Assembly: GCA_964484185.1 (NCBI GenBank)
Contig: CAZAEQ010000023.1
Coordinates: 1-64,000, forward strand
Reading direction: 5' to 3'
Length of the DNA: 64,000 nucleotides
DNA from: F1-120-MAGs238 sp964484185
GTDB lineage: Bacteria; Planctomycetota; Phycisphaerae; Phycisphaerales; UBA1924
The notes under the pieces are model-generated. The model ran no database searches. It was given only the letters and a program-made list of their open reading frames with translations, and was not told the DNA's origin. Positions within the stretch are counted from its first letter, which is position 1, and every line of letters starts with the position of its first letter. Below are positions 26,741-34,404 of this stretch, in pieces. The position numbers were made by a program, and so were the translations under genes.

Positions 26741-27787
26741 ATGACTAGCGCATTGGTGATTCCGTGCCATATCCGCACGAGGTGGGACCTGAAATGCCTA
26801 CTTCGGCTGCTCGACAGCGTGCGTGACCAGTCGACGCCATTCGCTCACATTTACGTTGTGGATGACGCGAGCCCGCTGAAGTACTCACTGGCCGACCGAG
26901 ATGTGGAGCACATTATCTTGGAGACAAATGGCGGGCCTGCACGGGCGCGGAACATCGCCGTTGCCAAGGCGCTAGCCGCCAGACATGAACTTATCTTCTT
27001 CACAGACCATGACTGCATTCTCGACATTGATTGGCACGGTCAAATGGCCCGCTTCCTGTCGGTCACCAACTTTGCCGCCGTGGGAGGCATGACCTACTCG
27101 TGGGGCTCAACGCTCTTGGACCGTTACCACGAGGTCAACGGCACATTGGCCGGCAAGTGGCTGCTCCCGGACCGGAAGGAACTCTGGTACATGCCGTCTC
27201 TCAACTTCGGTATGAAGGCGTGGGCAGCGCAGGAATTTCCGTTCGATGAGCGGTTTCCGCACGCGGCCGGTGAGGACGTGGACCTGTGCCTCCGTCTGCG
27301 AAGCAAATGTCGCATCGGCTTTTGCGCCGATGCCAAGTTATGGCACGACTTCGGGTACTCAAGCACAATCACGGGTTTCTGGCGCTTCATCAAGTTGTTC
27401 ATGAAGTACAAGAGTTCCAGCGCGACGCTATACGAGGGGCACACGGTCCTGATGTGGGATGCGTCCGAGTCCATCTTTGAGGGCAACAAGAATGAGCCTG
27501 ATTTACGACTTGAGAATGAAGGGACCGGGCATCGGACGGGCGGTGCGGGATTACCTCGGCGAGATGGGACACTTCGCCCGAAGGGTGGAGAACCCGGTCC
27601 TTCGAGTGCCGCTGGTGGCGCTGAAGTCCATCGAGTGGTCCATCTATCGGTGGTACAAGACACCTCTCCGTCGCTTCTACGGTGTGAAGGGCAACGAGTT
27701 GATCTACATGATCACGAACGCCTGCAACGACCGGTGCCCGAAGTGTGCGATCTGGGAACATCCCGAACCCAAGAACCAGCATCTTGA
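26741..27787 (+). CDS. Family 2 glycosyltransferase (GT-A), C-terminus uncertain
   Basis: A cytoplasmic GT2-type glycosyltransferase. Visible motifs are the nucleotide-binding VVDDASP (Asp41-42), NGGPARARN, the metal-binding DHD (89-91) in FFTDHDC, and GEDVDLCLRL (177-180) for the catalytic base. The start at 26741 begins directly at the GT core; an in-frame ATG at 26603 would add 46 residues. After about residue 248 the frame stops looking like protein and is the out-of-frame reading of the radical SAM gene, which starts at 27492. A frame change near 27470-27490 would end the protein at TGA 27478 or 27493. The true product is probably about 248 residues. The acceptor is unknown. Confidence 0.8.
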   Translation: MTSALVIPCHIRTRWDLKCLLRLLDSVRDQSTPFAHIYVVDDASPLKYSLADRDVEHIILETNGGPARARNIAVAKALAARHELIFFTDHDCILDIDWHGQMARFLSVTNFAAVGGMTYSWGSTLLDRYHEVNGTLAGKWLLPDRKELWYMPSLNFGMKAWAAQEFPFDERFPHAAGEDVDLCLRLRSKCRIGFCADAKLWHDFGYSSTITGFWRFIKLFMKYKSSSATLYEGHTVLMWDASESIFEGNKNEPDLRLENEGTGHRTGGAGLPRRDGTLRPKGGEPGPSSAAGGAEVHRVVHLSVVQDTSPSLLRCEGQRVDLHDHERLQRPVPEVCDLGTSRTQEPAS

Positions 27788-28514
27788 CGTTTCCCACTTT
27801 CTGCGATGCCTCGAACGGCTGCACCACAACCTGTACCAGGTCACATTGACAGGAGGCGAGCCACTTCTGTTTAAGCGTGACATTGTGAAGATCGCCGACG
27901 AGTCGCACAGACTGGGCGTGCCGATGGTGATGGTGACGAACGGGCGCGGGCTAGATGAAGCGTTCCTGACGCGCTACCAGCAGCAAGGGCATGTGCTCGT
28001 GGTCTCTGTTGACTCGGTCAACCGCGAGAAGTGGAACGAGTTCAGAGGTACGCAGACCTTTGACATCGTGATGCCCAAAATTGAACTTGCCCGTCGCATT
28101 CTGGGGGATCAACTCCGCATCCAATCAGTCTTGTCACGGGAGTCTCAGGAAGAGGTGCCGAAGGTCGCCGCGTGGTGCAAAGCGCGCGGAATTCGGCACA
28201 ACGTACAGCTCTATCAGGACTTCGGAGCGAACAACTGGACATACGCAGTCGAACCCGCACAGATGGCTGCGGACAGCACCCCGTGCGCTGCACGCAAGAA
28301 CATCTGTATCTACCCGAATGGCGATGTGGTGAAGTGCTTTGATCACCGGAGAATCCCAATCGCAAAAGAACCACTCGGCAACATAGCAAAGCAGGACATT
28401 CTGGAGATTCTGTGCACGAGACGTTCAACGGAAGTCTCAAGACTTATGCGCGATTGCAATTTTTCGTGCAAGCAGATGTCGTGCAACAAGCCTCAGGCGG
28501 CGCTGTTCAATTGA
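27492..28514 (+). CDS. Radical SAM enzyme with SPASM-like C-terminal cysteines
   Basis: A 340-residue radical SAM protein. The 4Fe-4S site is CNDRCPKC (Cys78, 82, 85; CxxxCxxC), and GGEP (121-124) binds the methionine moiety of SAM. A C-terminal cysteine-rich region (Cys265, 272, 282, 322, 326, 331), including CIYPNGDVVKC, resembles the SPASM or twitch domain that holds an auxiliary cluster in peptide- and sugar-modifying members. A basic N-terminal segment of about 65 residues precedes the core. The ATG at 27492 has GAGG about nine bases upstream and lies inside the glycosyltransferase frame. Its stop overlaps the start of the next gene. Substrate unknown. Confidence 0.85.
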   Translation: MSLIYDLRMKGPGIGRAVRDYLGEMGHFARRVENPVLRVPLVALKSIEWSIYRWYKTPLRRFYGVKGNELIYMITNACNDRCPKCAIWEHPEPKNQHLDVSHFLRCLERLHHNLYQVTLTGGEPLLFKRDIVKIADESHRLGVPMVMVTNGRGLDEAFLTRYQQQGHVLVVSVDSVNREKWNEFRGTQTFDIVMPKIELARRILGDQLRIQSVLSRESQEEVPKVAAWCKARGIRHNVQLYQDFGANNWTYAVEPAQMAADSTPCAARKNICIYPNGDVVKCFDHRRIPIAKEPLGNIAKQDILEILCTRRSTEVSRLMRDCNFSCKQMSCNKPQAALFN

Positions 28515-29026
28515 GTTCATCTCCCCCTGATCTGATTCTCCTCAAGGGCGCTCCTGGAGTCGGCAAGTCCACCGCTGCAAAGCTCCTCGCCTGCCATTTC
28601 TCGACTGGCGTGCGAATCGAGGTGGACACCCTTCGCAGAATGGTGACCAACGTGAAGTGGACAGACCAGGCGGAACATCGAAAGCTGCTGACGCTCTCGG
28701 CGCATCTTGCCGCTGGCTTCCTGCGCTCGGGCTTCACTCCCGTCATCTTGATTGACACCTTCAGCGGTGACAAGGTGGAAGATTTTCTTGCCGTGTTTCA
28801 ATCCGAATTTCGGCAGAGCCGGATTCTCGTCGCCGTTCTGTACGCAGCCGATGATGTTCTACGGCAAAGGCTGCTCAACCGGGAATCGGAGGCTTTTCGC
28901 GACACCTCGATTGCGAGTCAAATCAATCAGGAATCGGTGCATCGAGCCCAGGCTTTCGAGACACTGATCGACACGAGTAACCTTCTCCCGAACGAAGTCA
29001 CGAGTGCAATTCTGAATGCCATGTAG
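28511..29026 (+). CDS. P-loop kinase-like protein (AAA_33 type)
   Basis: A 171-residue P-loop phosphotransferase-like protein. Walker A is GAPGVGKST (13-21), IDTFSG resembles the second acidic motif, and an Arg-rich lid-like helix (RQRLLNRESEAF) follows, as in small-molecule kinases of the zeta-toxin/chloramphenicol phosphotransferase group. The TTG at 28511 overlaps the radical SAM stop codon (TTGA), so translation is coupled; an upstream in-frame ATG at 28412 would read through radical SAM coding sequence. The substrate is unknown. It could phosphorylate the product of the upstream enzymes or a sugar precursor (inference). Confidence 0.75.
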   Translation: MSSSPPDLILLKGAPGVGKSTAAKLLACHFSTGVRIEVDTLRRMVTNVKWTDQAEHRKLLTLSAHLAAGFLRSGFTPVILIDTFSGDKVEDFLAVFQSEFRQSRILVAVLYAADDVLRQRLLNRESEAFRDTSIASQINQESVHRAQAFETLIDTSNLLPNEVTSAILNAM

Positions 29027-29072
29027 GAACGCTGTGCTGTTGTGGTAACGGTACTTGCTGCCCCACCCCCGA

Positions 29073-29095
29073 CCCCTCCCCGCTGCGGGGAGGGG
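29073..29095. repeat. GC-rich palindrome
   Basis: CCCCTCCCCG and CGGGGAGGGG form a perfect 10-bp stem around CTG. It could be a dispersed repeat or a terminator stem for the cassette, but no T run follows. Confidence 0.75.
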
Positions 29096-29115
29096 AGCAT
29101 GAGGACACTTGCTTT

Positions 29116-29154
29116 CCGGTGGTTGCGCTCGCGAAGCGCGAGCTTCACCACCGG
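29116..29154. repeat. REP-like compound palindrome
   Basis: An outer perfect 8-bp stem (CCGGTGGT / ACCACCGG) encloses an inner 7-bp stem (GCTCGCG / CGCGAGC) with a three-base loop. This resembles REP elements. Confidence 0.75.
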
Positions 29155-29232
29155 CTACAGCCTTGTCGCCCCGCTTTGGGGGCAAAGGAGGAACGGGAAA
29201 AGCGGAAAGCGGTTTTCAGATTTGAAATTTGG

Positions 29233-29257
29233 GAGAGTTGAGAGTTGAGAGTTGAGA
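29233..29257. repeat. GAGAGTT tandem repeat
   Basis: Three perfect copies of GAGAGTT are followed by GAGA. A degenerate relative lies near 25645. Confidence 0.85.
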
Positions 29258-29270
29258 AGGGAAACTGAAG

Positions 29271-29306
29271 TAGGACGTATAGGACTGATAGGACTCATAG
29301 GACCTA
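29271..29306. repeat. 9-base tandem repeat, four units
   Basis: Four consecutive 9-base units share TAGGAC (TAGGACGTA, TAGGACTGA, TAGGACTCA, TAGGACCTA). On the minus strand they read as repeated GTCCTA units. Confidence 0.85.
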
Positions 29307-29616
29307 TTTGAACGCGGTTGATGGAAAGTCCTATAACTGCTGAATTGAGTTTCACTTTCTGCGGCACTTTCACCAGGCGGTGAAACTGCTGTAGAAATGA
29401 TCCGCAAGGACGGTCCGTTCCACTTTCCCAATTCCTAAACGCCCCGCCCTCCTCATCCTCCTACAATACTTCTCCCAGGAAGTTCTCTGTTTGTAAGGGC
29501 TTCCTTCCATACACCCAAGCACCTTGCCATCTGTCGCGGCAAACTCTTTCGAGAACGCCGTTGTCAGATTGTTTGTGGCACTTGTCTCACTCACCGAAAC
29601 TTTACAGATGCTCACC

Positions 29617-31530
29617 ATGTCAACTGAAACCGACCCCACCACCATTTCCGCCGAACCCACACCGACGCAGGCCCATATACGCAACGTCGCGATCATCGCG
29701 CACGTTGACCATGGGAAGACTTCGCTCGTCGATCAATTGCTCAAGCAGTCGGGCAACTTCCGCGATGCGGAATTGACGAAGCTTGAAGGTGGTCAGCATG
29801 GGCTGATCATGGATTCGAATCCGCTCGAGCGTGAGCGCGGCATCACGATCTTGTCAAAGAACTGCGCTGTGAACTACACAGCGCTCAATGGCGAGTCGTT
29901 CCGCATTAACATCATCGATACTCCTGGCCACGCCGACTTTGGTGGCGAAGTGGAACGCGTGCTTCGCCTGGCTGATGGATGTCTGTTGATCATCGATGCG
30001 TTTGATGGTCCTATGCCGCAGACTAAGTTTGTTTTGGGCAAGGCTCTTGAACTTGGACTGACGCCCGTTGTCGTCGTCAACAAGTGCGATCGCCCCGATG
30101 CGCGGCCTGATGAAGTTGTCAGCGAGTGTTTCGATCTCTTCGCCGCAATGGGGAACGATGAACTCGCGCTGAGCTTCAAGACCGTGTTCGCATCGGCACG
30201 CCAGGGCTGGGCCAGCGATGACTGGAAGAATCCGGGCACCGATGTTCGTGCACTCTTTGAGACGATCGTGAAGCACATTCCGCCGGCGAAGGGTGATCCG
30301 GCTGCTCCGCTGCAGATCTTGATTACATCGCTGGATTACAACGACTACGTGGGACGCATTGGCGTTGGCCGCGTATTTGCGGGAACTGCCAAGACTGGGC
30401 AGGTTGTGGCAGTTGTGAAGCGCGATGGCGAAATTGAAACTACCAAGATTCAGCAGTTGTTGCAGTTCCAGGGACTGCGCAAGGGCGAAGTAAGCGAAGT
30501 TTCCGCGGGCGATCTGTGTGCCGTTGTTGGTCTCACATCTATCGATATCGGCGACACGATCGCTGATCCGCAGAATCCTGTTGCCCTCCCCACTGTGACC
30601 GTTGATGAGCCGACGATGTCGATGCTCTTCCGCGTGAACGATTCGCCCTTTGGCGGGCAGGATGGCAGCTATGTCACCAGCCGCCAGATTCGCGAAAGAC
30701 TTGATAAAGAGTTGCAGCACAACGTTGCGATGCGCGTGACCAATGGCCGCACGGCTGACGAATTCATGGTCGCGGCACGTGGCGTGCTTTCACTTGGCAT
30801 TCTCATCGAGACGATGCGTCGCGAAGGGTTTGAACTCTCCGTCGGCAAGCCTGAAGTCATCATCAAGATGATCAATGGCGTTGAGCATGAGCCAATCGAA
30901 GAACTCGTGATTGATACGCCCAATGAATCACTGGGCGCGATTATGGAACTCGTGGGTAGCCGCAAGGGCGACCTGAAAAAGATGGATCCACGCGGCAACA
31001 CGCACACGCATCTGGCGTTTGAAATTCCTTCACGCAGCCTGATCGGGCTCCGTGGCCGCGCTCTTACGGCCAGCCGCGGCGAAGCGATTATGCACCACTC
31101 GTTCCTGCGATTTGCAGAGAAGCAAGGCGAGATTCCGTCACGTCCCCAGGGCGTGCTGATTTCGCTTGAGACCAATCCTGTGACGCACTACGCACTTGAA
31201 ATGCTCGCGGACCGCGGCATCATGTTCGTTGAGCCGGGCGAGAAGGTTTATGAAGGACAGATCATCGGCGAACATTGCCGCGATAACGACCTGGTTGTGA
31301 ACATCACACGCATGAAGCACTTGACGAACATGCGTAACGCCAATAAAGAGGCGACGGTGGTGCTCAAGGCAGCTCGCAAGATGTCGCTGGAAGTTTGCAT
31401 GGAATACATCGAAGAAGATGAACTCCTGGAAATTACGCCCAGCACGTGGCGCATCCGCAAGAAGATCTTGAAAGAAAGCCTTCGTAAACGCACGGAGCGT
31501 CAGAAGGAAGATAAAGAAAACGCCCAGTGA
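29617..31530 (+). CDS. typA: Translational GTPase TypA/BipA
   Basis: A 637-residue ribosome-associated GTPase involved in stress and cold adaptation and 50S assembly. G-domain motifs are complete: AHVDHGKTS (G1), RERGITI (G2), DTPGHADFGGEV (G3) and NKCDRPDA (G4). EF-G-like domains III and V follow, then the TypA-specific C-terminal region with RKMSLEVCMEYIEEDELLEITP. The start MSTETD at 29617 gives a short N-terminal tail before RNVAIIAH; an ATG three codons upstream is also possible. It appears monocistronic and is convergent with murA. Confidence 0.96.
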   Translation: MSTETDPTTISAEPTPTQAHIRNVAIIAHVDHGKTSLVDQLLKQSGNFRDAELTKLEGGQHGLIMDSNPLERERGITILSKNCAVNYTALNGESFRINIIDTPGHADFGGEVERVLRLADGCLLIIDAFDGPMPQTKFVLGKALELGLTPVVVVNKCDRPDARPDEVVSECFDLFAAMGNDELALSFKTVFASARQGWASDDWKNPGTDVRALFETIVKHIPPAKGDPAAPLQILITSLDYNDYVGRIGVGRVFAGTAKTGQVVAVVKRDGEIETTKIQQLLQFQGLRKGEVSEVSAGDLCAVVGLTSIDIGDTIADPQNPVALPTVTVDEPTMSMLFRVNDSPFGGQDGSYVTSRQIRERLDKELQHNVAMRVTNGRTADEFMVAARGVLSLGILIETMRREGFELSVGKPEVIIKMINGVEHEPIEELVIDTPNESLGAIMELVGSRKGDLKKMDPRGNTHTHLAFEIPSRSLIGLRGRALTASRGEAIMHHSFLRFAEKQGEIPSRPQGVLISLETNPVTHYALEMLADRGIMFVEPGEKVYEGQIIGEHCRDNDLVVNITRMKHLTNMRNANKEATVVLKAARKMSLEVCMEYIEEDELLEITPSTWRIRKKILKESLRKRTERQKEDKENAQ

Positions 31531-31606
31531 GTTTTCACCGGGCGTTGAATGTGATTTCGAGATTTTGAATACCAACGTAAGGCCCGGAAACGGGCCTTAT
31601 TTATTT

Positions 31607-32938
31607 TTATTCAGTGGCTGCGGCGGGGACTGTTTTGTCATCGACGCGGGAGATGCGGGCACCGACTGCCGCGAGGCGGGTTTCGAGGCGGTCGTAGCCG
31701 CGGTCGAGGTGATAGATGCGGTGGATGACTGTGGTGCCTTCGGCGGCGAGACCCGCGAGGACGAGGCAGGCGGATGCGCGGAGGTCGGAAGCCATGACTG
31801 GTGCGCCGACGAGGCGGCGGACGCCGGAGATGATGACGGTTGAGCCTTGGCGGAAGAGGTTCGCGCCCATGCGGGAGAGTTCGGCGACGTGCAGGAAGCG
31901 CTCGGGGAAGATGCGTTCCGTGATGACGCTGTTGCCATCTGCCAGGCAGAGCAGGGCCATGAACTGGGCTTGCAAGTCCGTGGGGAAGCCGGGATGCGGC
32001 TGAGTGGTGAATTCGACGGGCTTGATGACGCGACCGGCGGTGACGCGAATTGTCGCACGCATCAATTCATCTTCACCGTTGACACGGCGGATGTCGACGC
32101 CGGCGGCTTCGAAGCGGTCGGTCGCGCTGAGCATGGCATCGATCGGGCAGTTTTCGATAGTGAGGTCGCCGTTGGTAATCGCTGCAGCGGCGATGAATGT
32201 GCCGGCTTCAATGCGGTCGGCGATGACGCGGTGGTCGACTGAACCCAGTTCTTTGACACCTTCGATAGTGATGCGGGGTGAGCCCTGGCCAGAGATCTTC
32301 GCGCCCATTTTGACGAGCATGTTCGCGAGGTCGACGATTTCGGGTTCGCAGGCGGCGGACTCGATGACGGTTGTGCCTTTGGCGAGAACGGCGGCGGACA
32401 TGACGTTGGCAGTTCCCAGGACGGTGGAGCCGAAGCGACCGCCGAGGAAGATGGTTGTGCCGCGGAGGCCGCCGGGTGGAACGCGGGCGATGATGTCGCC
32501 GGCTTCATAGGTTATTTGGGCACCGAGCGCGGTGAGGCCGCGGAGGTGGAGGTCGACAGGGCGGTCGCCGATCGAGCAGCCGCCGGGCATGGCAATGCGG
32601 CACATGCCGCGTTTTGCGAGGATTGGGCCCAGGACGCAGATCGAAGCACGCATGGTGCGGACGATTTCGTAGCGTGCGTGGCATTCGGTCTGGTCGGTGT
32701 TATGGAAGACGTGTACGCCGTCTGCGTCGGGCGCGGATTCGTTGATGCGATGGCAGCCGAGCTCTGCGAGCAGTCGCTTCATGTTCTGGATATCAGCCAG
32801 ATTGGGGATATCGCGGAGCGTGACTTTGTGGTCAGTGAGCAGTGCCGCGGCCATCAGGGGCAGAGCTGCGTTTTTGGAACCACCAACGCGAATGCGACCT
32901 TCAAGGCGACGGCCACCCTCTACAACGAATACATCCAT
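31607..32938 (-). CDS. murA: UDP-N-acetylglucosamine 1-carboxyvinyltransferase
   Basis: A 443-residue enzyme that transfers enolpyruvate to UDP-GlcNAc, the first committed step of peptidoglycan synthesis. SKNAALP at residues 21-27 supplies the conserved Lys22-Asn23, and the active-site loop PGGCSIGDRP holds catalytic Cys121 (target of fosfomycin), with the usual Arg-Pro after it. Two inside-out alpha/beta domains span the whole protein. The ATG at 32938 follows GAGAGGGAAGG; the longer in-frame extension overlaps unrelated upstream sequence. Its presence supports a peptidoglycan wall in this organism. Confidence 0.96.
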   Translation of the reverse strand: MDVFVVEGGRRLEGRIRVGGSKNAALPLMAAALLTDHKVTLRDIPNLADIQNMKRLLAELGCHRINESAPDADGVHVFHNTDQTECHARYEIVRTMRASICVLGPILAKRGMCRIAMPGGCSIGDRPVDLHLRGLTALGAQITYEAGDIIARVPPGGLRGTTIFLGGRFGSTVLGTANVMSAAVLAKGTTVIESAACEPEIVDLANMLVKMGAKISGQGSPRITIEGVKELGSVDHRVIADRIEAGTFIAAAAITNGDLTIENCPIDAMLSATDRFEAAGVDIRRVNGEDELMRATIRVTAGRVIKPVEFTTQPHPGFPTDLQAQFMALLCLADGNSVITERIFPERFLHVAELSRMGANLFRQGSTVIISGVRRLVGAPVMASDLRASACLVLAGLAAEGTTVIHRIYHLDRGYDRLETRLAAVGARISRVDDKTVPAAATE

Positions 32939-33305
32939 GCCTTCCCTCTCGCCTTGCCCACCCGCCCGAGACAGCAGAAGCAATTGGGATCCATCCCTGT
33001 TCGCGACTGGTCTATTTGGATTATGGGTGCTGAGTATAGATCGGCGCAAGACCACCTTTAGGGCCAGTTTTGCAGCCTGTCGCCTGCGCTGTCGGAACAG
33101 GCGTTACAGACCCACCGGTTTTGGAGGTTTAGAGAAACTACGGGTTGCATCCTGCGAAAGGGAATTGCATATTTCAACTGAGTCCTGGGTACACAAGCCC
33201 GGGCCAACACAACACCAAGATGCGGCATGTCCCGGATCCTCTTGCACCAGCAGGAGGCCGAACCAGGACCTGCCGCATTCGTCGTTTGTGGGCAGGGGAA
33301 CTTTC
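32939..33305. other. Divergent intergenic region with structured leader
   Basis: A 367-base region between murA and the fibro-slime gene. It must hold both promoters, which I could not place with confidence. The right part contains a strong imperfect hairpin, listed separately. Confidence 0.5.
33220..33278 (+). promoter_or_regulatory. Structured 5' leader hairpin upstream of fibro-slime gene
   Basis: ATGCGGCA (33220-33227) pairs with TGCCGCAT (33271-33278). GTCC/GGAC, CGG/CCG and CCTC/GAGG extend the stem inward around a 12-base loop. It ends 27 bases before the ATG. It matches no riboswitch class that I recognise. Confidence 0.4.
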
Positions 33306-34256
33306 ATGAATCGGAGCAACACCATGACCAACACGTTTAACCGCAATCAGCGCCTGCTTGTAACGGCCGGTGCGTGCCTGGCCTTGGGCGTCAGCTCGGC
33401 GGCATTTGGACAGGTTGTGAACGATGGCGGCTCGGATGCGTCAGCCGCCTCAAGCCTGGTGCTGATGGGCACTATCCGTGACTTCAAGGAACGCAGCGTT
33501 TCGAACGGTCACCAGGACTTTGAACTCAACCCTGCGGCTGGCTTTGGCCACTATGTTGGTCAGGTCTCTGACACCCTGGGCGAAAACCGCAAGCCGGTCT
33601 ACGCCAGCGCCGGTTACAAAGTGACTTCTGAGTGGAAAGACGCTTCGGGCCGTAACCGCATCAACAACAAGAGCTACATCGCTTCAAAGAGCGGCGATGT
33701 GAACGGCGCCAAGAGCAGCAGCACTGGCGGCGCGATGTCGGCTGGTGCCTCGGGCTTTGCTCAGTGGTTCAGCGATGTTCCAGGCGTGAACTCCAGCAAG
33801 CCGCTCTCGATTACACTCAATAAGCCCGCGGGCTCGAACATCTATACCTTCAACGACCGGGTTGATCCGGCGTACTCAAGCCGCGGCGGGTTCTTCCCCA
33901 TCAACGGCGAACTGTTCGGCAACTCGGCTGGTAACGACAAGAACTTCCACTTCACCTTTGAACTCGCCACCGAATTCATCTATAGACGTGGCACTGGCCA
34001 GGTCTTTACCTTCACCGGCGACGACGACGTGTGGGTGTTCATCGATAACAAGCTCGTCATCGACATCGGCGGCATCCACGGCGCTGTGAGCCAGACCGTT
34101 GATCTTGATCGCCTCTCCTGGCTGGTTGATGGTGGCAGCTACCGCCTGAACTTCTTCTTCGCGGAACGCCACCGTACTGAGAGTAACTGCCGAATCGATA
34201 CGACTCTGCAGCTCCGCACCGTTGATGTCCCCGTCGCGTCAGCACTTTACGACTGA
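33306..34256 (+). CDS. Exported fibro-slime domain protein
   Basis: A 316-residue exported protein. GGGGA lies seven bases before the ATG at 33306; another ATG lies six codons on. The signal peptide is RLLVTAGACLALGVSSAAFG. The body is a fibro-slime (PA14-like) domain: an LMGTIRDFKE start, a GGFFPINGELFGN segment, and the hallmark FTFTGDDDVWVFIDNKLVIDIGG, whose Asp residues resemble a calcium site. The domain is found in surface adhesins and slime proteins; here it stands almost alone, so it may be secreted or matrix-bound. A strong terminator follows. Confidence 0.88.
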   Translation: MNRSNTMTNTFNRNQRLLVTAGACLALGVSSAAFGQVVNDGGSDASAASSLVLMGTIRDFKERSVSNGHQDFELNPAAGFGHYVGQVSDTLGENRKPVYASAGYKVTSEWKDASGRNRINNKSYIASKSGDVNGAKSSSTGGAMSAGASGFAQWFSDVPGVNSSKPLSITLNKPAGSNIYTFNDRVDPAYSSRGGFFPINGELFGNSAGNDKNFHFTFELATEFIYRRGTGQVFTFTGDDDVWVFIDNKLVIDIGGIHGAVSQTVDLDRLSWLVDGGSYRLNFFFAERHRTESNCRIDTTLQLRTVDVPVASALYD

Positions 34257-34313
34257 CCCTCTGTGACGCCTGGGCACCGCGCGGACGACTTGCGGGCCAG
34301 GCTTGAAACATCC

Positions 34314-34357
34314 CACGCCCGGGCTGAGCTTGTGCTCACCCGGGTGTGTCTTTTTTT
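34314..34357 (+). terminator. Rho-independent terminator
   Basis: CACGCCCGGGCTGAGC and GCTCACCCGGGTGTG form a long stem with one bulge and a TTGT loop, followed by TCTTTTTTT. Confidence 0.92.
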
Positions 34358-34404
34358 GAATTCCTCTCGCAACAACGGATCGCATTTCCTGATACTCTCC
34401 CTCC

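Larger units (their letters stand above)
29027..29616. other. Repeat-rich intergenic region before typA
   Basis: A 590-base region without a gene. It holds two palindromes, a GAGAGTT tandem repeat and a 9-base tandem repeat, listed separately. From about 29400 it becomes C/T-rich and probably contains the typA promoter, which I could not place. Confidence 0.7.

Noticed and set aside
29854..30720. Minus-strand open frame (288 codons) inside typA
   Set aside because: typA is unambiguous; the antisense translation has no recognisable domain.
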